From Trichuris trichiura (Eukaryota > Nematoda > Enoplea > Trichinellida > Trichuridae): a stretch of DNA of 64,000 nt. The notes beneath the pieces are model-generated. The model saw only the letters and a list, made by a program, of their open reading frames with translations, was not told the DNA's origin and searched no databases. Shown piece after piece: positions 56,027-64,000 of the stretch (positions are counted from its first letter, which is position 1; each line of letters begins with the position of its first letter). A program made the translations under genes and the position numbers. The stretch covers positions 1,426,001 to 1,490,000 of the forward strand of contig JBAJFE010000026.1 of the NCBI GenBank assembly GCA_037903355.1, read 5' to 3'.

Positions 56027-59000
56027 AAAAGCCTCGTTATATTCGTAGGCAAATTTGTTTGCCAAAATATTTCCCGTCAAAGCTAAACGTCTTTTTAGGC
56101 GGAACAAGTATGAAACGCCGGCTTTTCAGCTGCCTTCCGCATGAAGCAACTCTGCGGACGCGATGTTGATGATATGTCGCGCCTTGTTTGACGCTTCGGT
56201 GCTCTTCCGTAAATGGACAATTGCTGAATGCGCAAAGAGTGGACCAACGGAAGCAGTTTTGTTCCATTACCGGCATATTTACCGTTCTTGGCAGCTTTGT
56301 TTCCGATGGCTCCGGAAGTGGTGACGTTGGCTGGTGCCCTTAATCGCTAGTCAGCTATTTATGGTCAGAGACGGACGACGCTAAGGCACAATGGCTCCGA
56401 CTGAACGTGGCATAAATTATTTCGTTTATTCCTTTTTCTCAACCCCTTTTTGGCCGCGTTTTACCAATGTGCAATGTTTTAACGTTTCTGACGACACGTC
56501 CATGCCGGTAAGTTGTTGAGAATACAAAAGACAACTTTTGCCTTCTTCTTACTTGCTGCACTGTTGCAAATATTTAAATCGACCAGATCGATAAAGGTCA
56601 CTCACTGTTCAATCAGGACAGTGCGTTCAGGCTGTCTGAACGAAGATACGCTTCTTCGTTGATCTGCTGCTTTCTTAGTGTTTTCTTTTTTAGCATATAA
56701 ATTACTTTTTAAATTTATATAATCCTAATCCGTCATACTTGCTCTCATCGAGCGCGTCTTATGATAATAGAGCTTACATGAACTAGACATGGTAGATATC
56801 CTATGATGACGAACTACGTAGAAGCATCTGACTCTTGTAGAGACAGGTTGCAATGACGGTCTTAGTAGAGCACAGTCTCCAGGCGGCTTTGAAAATTGTA
56901 AAACGCCCATCTTGGAGCCAAATCAGTTTACAAAAAAGGCGCGAAATGTCTAGCTCAGTATATAAGGCTCTTTTCTAGCGAACCTCTGGGCAAGAGAGAT
57001 AATGAATAACGCCCAAGCGGTGTTGTGTAAGTAGTATTGAATTTTAAAAACCAACTTACCTCGAATAGGAATGACGGTAGAAGTTTCGTCGATTAGGAAC
57101 TGTGCGTAAACAAGTAACGTTTTCCGCGGAAATGAATTACTGCACAGCTATGCGATAACTATCTCTAACCGACAGTGGGAATGACAAAGTTATAACGCTC
57201 CTATCATAACTAATATCTAAAAGTGGTTAGCTGATATCGAAGATGATGAAAATGTTTGATAAGATAAGGAGACCGCTTATTCTTGATCGTTTCTTGTTTT
57301 CTTTATCTGCTGACTGGCTGACCATGCGCTCCTCCAACAGCGGAGTGTACAACGCTCAAGCGACTCATCGGATAAAGTAAAAAATCGGTCGAAACGATTT
57401 CAAGGGATACTTATCCGCAGTATGGTTGACTCCTTTTATATATCCTTTACTTTAGTGGCAGTGAAAATTGACTTTACACACCAAAGGTGATAGACATTGT
57501 CCTGCTGCAATGTCTGATTATGACCGGCGGTTCAAAGTCAGAGTAATCAATTTGTTGTCCGACTGGTTATACTAATCTGCCTTTCTGATTAGCCGGCAGC
57601 AAATGCATGAGCACACTTCAACCGGTAAAACGAAAGATCAACGTTGACGACCTGTTCTGTAATGTAGCTACGAGAGAGCTGACGAAGTCGACAAGTTGCT
57701 GCAGAGGAACGCGTCAATTTTCAGAAAAGCACTCAAATTGTCCAAGTGCAACCATTTAACCAAAGATAAACAAGCATGGCAGCTTTGCTAGTTGTCATTG
57801 CGAGCAATTCTTCCGTCTTGTTGATAGGGAAGTTCTACGCCTCGTCAAACATGAATAAATAACAAGAAAACGAAAACGCAACATTTTGATCACTTTAGCG
57901 CCTCATACATCCGATGAAACAATTCTAAGTGGGACTGAATATTTAAGCAGCTTATAAAATTAAAGCTTCGGAAATTCTTTGCTTATAGCCTAAAAATATT
58001 CTTTTCCAGCGTAACCTCAAGTGACAGTATGATAAGCAGTACAACATGTAGTGGCGTAGTTACATTAGCTGTAACAGAAATAAGATACTCACTAAAGGTC
58101 ATATAAATGGTTGGTTTTAAAATCTCGCTCAGCGAGTTATTAAGCATAATTTTAGATAAAGCATTCGTTAAAGGCAAAAAAATTCAAATAAAGTGGTTTA
58201 AAGGTCGACTTACTTGCAAACTCAGCTAAGAATGAAAAAAAGAAGCGCTAAATGGCGGGAAACCACCCGAGGAAAACAGGCGATCATCTGTGTGACAAAT
58301 TTGAAACCCAAAATAAAAATTTACATTTTGATTAATTGGATTGAACATGTGCATGCGATTACATTCTTTTTACATTTGTCAAAGTTTTCGCATTCTTAAA
58401 TGTTGTGAAGCACGGTTCGACAAGTTCGACGAAACGCTACGCTAACGCGGCTAACGTACAGAACTGAATTGGCGTTAGTGTAACTTTTCGACGTCACATC
58501 CGAACGTAAAAGACTTCACTTTGCTATCCGTATCTCTTCGCCGCCCGCGTCGCCTTAAAACTTACAGCGAACAGTAAGATCATAATCGATTTGTGCCTGA
58601 AAATCATCTATTACGCGATAAAGACAATTTGAATTTGTTTACAACAATTCGACCTTCCGCCCGCGTGCCTCTAATAAGACTACATACATGCCGGCACGAT
58701 TGCGAAACCTAACCACGTTAACTTATTAACATAAGACCTTTTAAAGTCATTTAAAAAGTATGAGGCAAAGATATACCTACCGACTAAGAGAAGAAGAAGA
58801 GTTGTATACGTTTCGATACTATGCACTAAAGGCATCGTAAAGCAATGCGCGGTAAAGGTCAGTTTTCAAAAAAAAGGAATCGCCCAGGAACCAACAACAA
58901 TTCCGTCCACTCTTCGTGTGACGGAACAAATGCGCAGCCGATGAAGTGGTGAATCAGCTACAAAGTGAATCAAGTCGTGAAATGCCAAACGCATATCAGT

Positions 59001-59072
59001 CAAACGATTAGAACAGAAATGTTTTACAACGCTCACGAGGTAAGAAGACGGACGGGATGATGAGCTCAGTAG
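56027..59072. other. Region downstream of the kinase stop
   Basis: About 3 kb with no supported gene on either strand. It is intergenic if the kinase ends at 56026, or intron if the kinase splices from 56005. Nothing repetitive stood out. Confidence 0.45.
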
Positions 59073-59410
59073 GCGACAAGTCTTATAATAGAACAAACTC
59101 GTTGGAGGAAAGGAGTTACGTCTTTTGAAGAAAATCCAAATTATGCGAGCCGTTCACGGGTTGAACATATGGAAAGCGGCCACGTCAAGAAATTGTTCGA
59201 ATACTTCAACATAGCTGGCCTTTCTTGTCATACGAGCTCTGCGAGCTCACGTTATGCCGCAGATGTTAACAAACGCAAGAAAAAACAAATATTTACGGCG
59301 GTGCCGCACTTATCAGAGCATTGGGATGCAAGACGCGTAGGAGAAGTCAAAAAGTCACCAATAAATCAGCCTTCTTCGAAAGCGCCTCTTTCAAAAATTC
59401 TTTATCACTG
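59073..59410 (+). CDS. Unidentified candidate internal exon
   Basis: The frame opens right after CTCAGTAG (acceptor, 59072) and runs past 59410, where a GTAAGC donor sits 7 bp before the frame's stop. This is the pattern of an internal coding exon (phase 0 in, phase 1 out). The content is protein-like: TRWRKGVTSFEENPNYASRS, then RVEHMESGHVKKLFEYFN and Lys-rich sequence. No domain recognised. It may belong to the HSP20 gene just downstream or to the kinase. The phase-1 exit fits an acceptor at 60319. Confidence 0.4.
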
Positions 59411-60319
59411 TAAGCCGTAGGCGCCCATCTTCGTAACTCGATCGACCTTTGAAATAACTCACCTCCAACTTATGCATACATAAACTTTTATAGGCTTACA
59501 CTTTCGTAAACTTTTCAAAATATCTTCCTAGCAATCTCTTTGTTATGTTAACAGAAGAAGAAAAGGCCATATTTCACTAAAGGTACTTATCCCATCCGAC
59601 CATGAAAGCTAAAATATGAGCGAATATGCAAATAAAATTCAAACGAACACTATCGTTATCCTCCTGTACGCAACTGTACAAGCGCATAGGCAGTATGTTG
59701 GCTCCCCGTTATCATTGACCAAGAAAACTTATCATTTTTTCTAACAACTTCAACAGACAACATTGACGAATGCAATGATAGAAAAGCATGGAGAAGATAA
59801 GCGATCAGCATAGGCAAAGCTGAGTCGCTGTTATTGGCTGCGAGAAATTTGAAAAAGAAAACAAAAAATTCACTCCCCCGCTCTGCTGAATGGAAAACAA
59901 GCAATTTTTTGCCGCGGAGACAATTTCGCAATAAATTACTGATCCAACCGAGATGAGCTTACGCGGCCACGTCGTTTTGGCGGACTTTGAGAAAAAGGAA
60001 AAAATAGTGTACAACATTCCCGTAGAGTGAAGCTTTACGCCTAACTCGTCCTTGTTGACTAAAAAAAGCCGATCGAAACGAGAAGGAAAGGAGCTCAAGC
60101 CCATTTGAATACAAAAGAGATAAAAAGAAAACAAATGTTTATCATCCATTCCTTCTCGGGGAACAATTTGCAAAATTCCTTGAAAGGAGATGACAAACTT
60201 GGAGCGCAAAGCAACATTGAATTGTTTTCGACCATACAAATGCAGGCATGGGCCAACTGGGTTAATTGGAGGCGCGTGCGCGCGCGGGAAACAACCTCAA
60301 GGTGGTCCACCCTTTCAAG

Positions 60320-60642
60320 TGGATCGCTTTTTGTGTCCAATCTCGTTTTTCCAAACGATCTTCCGCGCATTGAATTCCATTCGCTCGCAAATGCATCTGA
60401 CGGCCACAAGTGCACCCGGTCAAGTTGGCGTCAGCGCGCAACAGGACAAAAGATCAACAACTATCCAGATGGAAAGGCTCACTTCTTGTCATCCGTTGGC
60501 AAAGCGCCGACTCCGCCCATTTCGCTCGGCTGCCCCAACCAAAGCGGCAATACCCACACCCACAGTTTTGCGCCGACGACCGGTTGAACACAATCAACGT
60601 CAAATCAGAGGCGCGGCGCTCTACCGGATCGGATCGTCATGA
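60320..60642 (+). CDS. Unidentified candidate exon, Arg/Pro/Thr-rich
   Basis: After the acceptor CCCTTTCAAG (60319), a phase-1 frame runs about 108 codons with content such as TSAPGQVGVSAQQDKRSTTI, then MERLTSCHPLAKRRLRPF and PTKAAIPTPTVLRRRP. All three forward frames are open here, so the choice of frame is uncertain. Phase fits the exon ending at 59410. The only phase-compatible donor toward the HSP20 exon (GGATC then GTCATG) is weak, so the model is tentative. Confidence 0.3.
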
Positions 60643-60993
60643 AAAAGTAACCAAATTTGTACTCTTACCTTCTAGTTCCCTTTGAAGACTACTTCAATCC
60701 GGATAGTCAGCAGCGTATGCATCCAAGCGCTTCTCTTCCAACTTAGACAACCGTATATCAATCAAGTTTAGCCTGCTCCATGCATACCACTCTTCTTAGC
60801 ACGCATATTTTAATTTTACGCAAAGCAAAGTATTGCAGCCTTTCAAGGTCGGCTATGCGGCTTTAACAGTTGTAAACTCTGTACGCGTCTGTTCCACCAC
60901 AATACTAACCATCGAACCAGTTTTTAAATAGAGTTCTGCTGAGAGGGTACTCGAATGAGAACGAGTTGGCTAAAAATTGGATGTTCATTTCAG

Positions 60994-61740
60994 CAGCTGT
61001 CCAGACGATGAAACTGCCGCTGGTGCGGCTACCAAAAAGACCAACGATGACGTATGCAAAGCGCCAAACAGAAAGGAAAGTTCTACACCGCAATTCAACG
61101 CTATTGACAATCCAACAGTGTACACTCGTCGCGGTCTTATTCGAGGCGAAAGGACACTGGAAGCGCTAAAGGTCATGCATAGCTTAGCTTCTATCAATTG
61201 TTCCTACGGCGCTGTAGCTCCACTGAAGGCTTCCCATTCGATCGACCAGTGCTGCAACGCTTCCTCTTCGGCACCCAATTCGCCTTCGGTCGGTAGTCGA
61301 CGCCGACTGCATCCCGTCGTATTTGGTCAAGGCGGATTCAACGACCGCTCGTCAACTTTGTGGGAATGGCCTTTGGGAACAGCTTCCGTTTCGAATACGG
61401 ACGATAATTTCGAAGTGGAATTGTACTTTTCGCCTTTTACCGCCAAGGAGATCACGGTAACGTAGCAACAAATGCCTACCGAATCGACGATGCCTTTATT
61501 TAGGCAAAAGTAATGGGAAACGAATTGCTTATTCATTGTAAATCTGACGCGCTGCTGTCGGCCAACGATCCGCATCCGCGGGAAATCTTCCGTAGCTACC
61601 AAATGCCTTTGAATGTCGACCCAAAGACTGTTCGTTTCTCGATCAAAGAGGAGCGCTACTTGAGCGTTAAGGCTAAGAAGGAACGACCGTTAAAGTTAGC
61701 GCTCGCCTACGACACCAACAGTGACAAATGTATAAACTGA
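60994..61740 (+). CDS. Small heat-shock protein, HSP20/alpha-crystallin domain (5' end unresolved)
   Basis: Two exons, 60994-61456 and 61504-61740, separated by a 47-bp GT-AG intron, phase 0. The domain begins near LWEWPLGTASVSNTDDNFEV, continues ELYFSPFTAKEIT then AKVMGNELLIHCKSD. It ends EIFRSYQMPLNVDPKTVRFS, IKEERYLSVKAKKE: the classic alpha-crystallin fold with the NELLIHxK and LPxNVDPxTV motifs. Family role: ATP-independent holdase chaperone. About 115 Ser/Asn/Arg-rich residues precede the domain. The first exon starts at an acceptor (TTTCAG, phase 2) with no ATG until 61172 (MHSLASINC), so either translation starts there or upstream exons exist. It is convergent with FAF2. Confidence 0.8.
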
Positions 61741-62010
61741 AGGCCGCCCGAGTGGCCATACGGATACACACTTCTGTCGTCGTCGCTTGCATTAAGTCGA
61801 GTTCGTTCGTTCGACCTGCTGCTTCAACAAAGTGAGCGAAGTTTAAAATATGGACATTTCGCAAGAGCTGACGGTGAAATTAGTCAAATATGTAGAGTTC
61901 TTTTAATTGCATTACATCTGGCTGCAAAAATAAAAAGTCGAAGTAAAACGGTTAAATTTTTTTTTCAAGTAAGCGCAATTTTTCAATTTTATAAACATCA
62001 CACCGTATTT

Positions 62011-64000
62011 TTACGCTTCGTTGTCCACTATGAGCGCAATTTCTGCCGTACCGCTACAGTATGCGCCAATGGTCGGCATTGGATCAACGAGTTCTTTATC
62101 AACGCTGCAAACAAGCCTTCGAGGGTAGCCCATGTAGATTGAAAAATTGTTTGGACAACACTGGCAGGAGAAAGCAAAATCTCGTAGCGTCTACAAAACA
62201 CTACGCGTCAATGGAACCAACGAGCGGAGGCGGAAGAAGCTTAAAACCGCGTAACCCCCCCCCTTCCGCGGAATAGAAAAAAAATTTACGTACCTTTACT
62301 GACGTAGAAGGTAAAAAGCGTCTTTCAAAAGTTTCGCCATTGGGAAATTTCAATCGAATACGAACGGCATCGGAACTCTTCGGTTCGGAGGGTAACGACT
62401 TGGCGCATTCTTCCCTTCTGAGCACAAGTTGCTCCTTCTCCTTTTCCGCTTTTGTTTCCATTTCCTTCTTTACGGCAGCTTCTTCCAATTGCTTCCTTTC
62501 GGCTTCCCATCTTCGCTGATCATTCTCACGATCCGTCCTGAGCGCCTCTTCGTAAGCTTCCTCCTGTTGGCGTCTCAGAATTTGATTCATCTCGTTGTTG
62601 TGCCTAATAAGGGGACAAAAGACGAAATTAGCTCTTGACAAAGTTTAGCAAATGAAGAAAAAAAATTCGGCCTTACACTATCCTACATACACCCGCTCAT
62701 CTTTACACTGTTGCTTTGACGAAATGTATGAAAATGTTAAAAAGAACTTGTCAGGTTCATTTTCACTAAAAAAAGGTTTGACATTTCTTCGGTGACGGAA
62801 AAATGACGCAAACAGCGACCGAACGCTTGCGCACGGTTTTTATTATGTAAATTTAGTTTCACTACGCCAGCTTGTAAACAGTTGGCCAATACGTTTTCAA
62901 TCGTGAAGAAAAAAGCTAATTCAGAGCTCTCTACACGCATAACGAGGTATCAAAACAACCTAAAGTAAGTGGAGTTCATTCGTAGACAGAAAAAGTAATT
63001 CAAACGAGAAATGCTTTGCACAAAAGCTTTTATGGGCAATGCTGTAGCTCAGATACGATATATTTCGTTGACACTAGGCGGCAGTAATGACTAGCGGCAA
63101 ATCTATTCTGAAGAAAGAAAAAAAAGCGATAATAAAGTCTATGTCCAAGTTACCCTACGTTCAGCTGAGCTGGCAAAGCAGCTGACGCAACTTTCCTAAG
63201 CCACCATTCACAAGCGAAGCTTAAAGTCACGAAGTTGGACTATGAAGCGATTTTAAATCAATTTTTAATTTCTTCCTCTTTTTCGTCCCGTTACATCTCT
63301 CCTCACTGATGCGTAACAAACATTATTTAAACTGCTGTCCGCCCGAGACACCAACCCGAAAGGTCTCCCAATTGTTTACATATTCATTTCTATTACAAAC
63401 GGGACTTATCCGTAAACATAAATTGGAACAAGTCAAATGCAATTGTTCTTTGACATTTACCAAAGTAGTGACGTCACGAAAGCGTATGTCCAATTAACTT
63501 CAATCTTTTCTATTCAAATAAAATGTAATTAACGAATCATTCGGAGATAACGTTTTTCCTAGTCGGCCTTACAACGTCGCGCAGGCAAAGCCTTCTACCA
63601 GTGCAAATGAGCTCGCTTCTACCACCTTGCAGGGCTGACAAGGCGTAACCTTATTTTCAAACACTTGTTCATTAGGCATTTTCCAAAGGGAAGGGAAAGC
63701 TACGTCAAATCAATATGAAACCGAATCGACTAGTTATCAAACGGCTAACTTTCAAAGCGTCTGGTAACTGCAACAAGCAAGTTGCCCAAACATATGCCAC
63801 AACATTAAAAATACGATTTGCTGCAAACTTTCAGTTTGCCCAAAGCGGGAACAGGGAAGTACCCCCGAAACTTTACATGCAAAAGCCTCGATCCGGTACG
63901 TAAAAACCACTGCAGCAAAAAGGCAACCAATGTTGCAATTTTAAATAATTCATTTCCGTAAAGAAATGAAAAGATACCAACATTATAGCTCACCTACTCG
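62011..64000 (-). CDS. FAF2: FAS-associated factor 2 / UBXD8 homolog (C-terminal part, 5' end beyond window)
   Basis: Exons 62603-62294 and 62190-62011 encode the coiled-coil linker (QILRRQQEEAYEEALRTDRE, then a long Glu/Arg/Lys helix) and the UBX domain. The UBX part includes AVRIRLKFPNGETFERRFLP, TLRDFAFSCQ, FSIYMGYPRRLV and IGAYCSGTAEIALIVDNEA, then stop. An upstream exon ends at 63994: a GTGAGC donor lies at the window's last bases, and its phase (2) fits the 62603 acceptor. The missing part would hold the UBA, hairpin and UAS domains. FAF2 sits on ER and lipid droplets and recruits p97/VCP for ER-associated degradation. The UBX core has RR-LV where vertebrates have FPRRVLP. Confidence 0.85.
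62604..63993 (-). other. Intron of FAF2
   Basis: A 1390-bp interval between the donor at 63993 and the acceptor CTTATTAG at 62604. It is AT-rich with only short random open frames on both strands. No repeat or nested gene is seen. Confidence 0.6.

Overview
The window looks like nuclear DNA from an animal, most likely a nematode. Its multi-exon genes have GT-AG introns of mostly 43-75 nt, and three single-exon seven-transmembrane genes resemble nematode SRSX chemoreceptors. All other recognisable genes are ordinary metazoan housekeeping or signalling genes. Several of them (BCL9/legless-like, TWSG1-like, FAM187-like) are, as far as I know, not recognised in Caenorhabditis. This makes an early-branching (Dorylaimia, Trichinella/Trichuris-type) nematode my best guess, but this is inference. 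No bacterial operon, CRISPR array, virus or autonomous transposon was found.

Layout. 1-3078 (-): seven exons of a BCL9/legless-like Wnt co-activator, cut off at the left edge. 5682-6704, 17450-18436 and 23314-24330 (+): three related intronless GPCRs spread over about 19 kb. 8486-12423 (-): a three-exon FAM187-like immunoglobulin membrane protein. 14079-15140 (+): cytochrome c heme lyase in four exons. 15377-16190: a diverged roughly 60-bp satellite. 18.4-23.3 kb and 24.3-28.2 kb: gene-poor. 28218-28733 (-): TMEM208. 30533-31228 (-) and 31591-34400 (+): TWSG1-like and NOL10, divergent from a shared 362-bp spacer. 35472-36742 (+): an F-box gene with an apparent frameshift. 38142-42655 (-): calreticulin, PHAX, and a second calreticulin that has lost its P-domain. 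43524-43605 (-): tRNA-Ser(AGA), beside a long inverted repeat. 47160-56026 (+): a tau-tubulin-kinase-like kinase with a 5.9-kb intron. 59.0-61.7 kb (+): candidate exons ending in a clear small heat-shock (HSP20) domain. 62011-64000 (-): C-terminal part of FAF2/UBXD8, cut off at the right edge.

The genes do not form one pathway. Thematic links are modest: ER protein handling (calreticulin pair, TMEM208, FAF2), RNA biogenesis (NOL10, PHAX), extracellular or Wnt/BMP signalling (BCL9-like, TWSG1-like) and nematode chemoreception (three GPCRs). The most unusual items are the P-domain-less calreticulin paralogue, the BCL9-like gene, the giant kinase intron carrying duplicated palindromes and possible nested coding segments, and two large foldback repeats. 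Exon borders were derived by hand from reading frame, GT-AG sites and homology, without transcript evidence.
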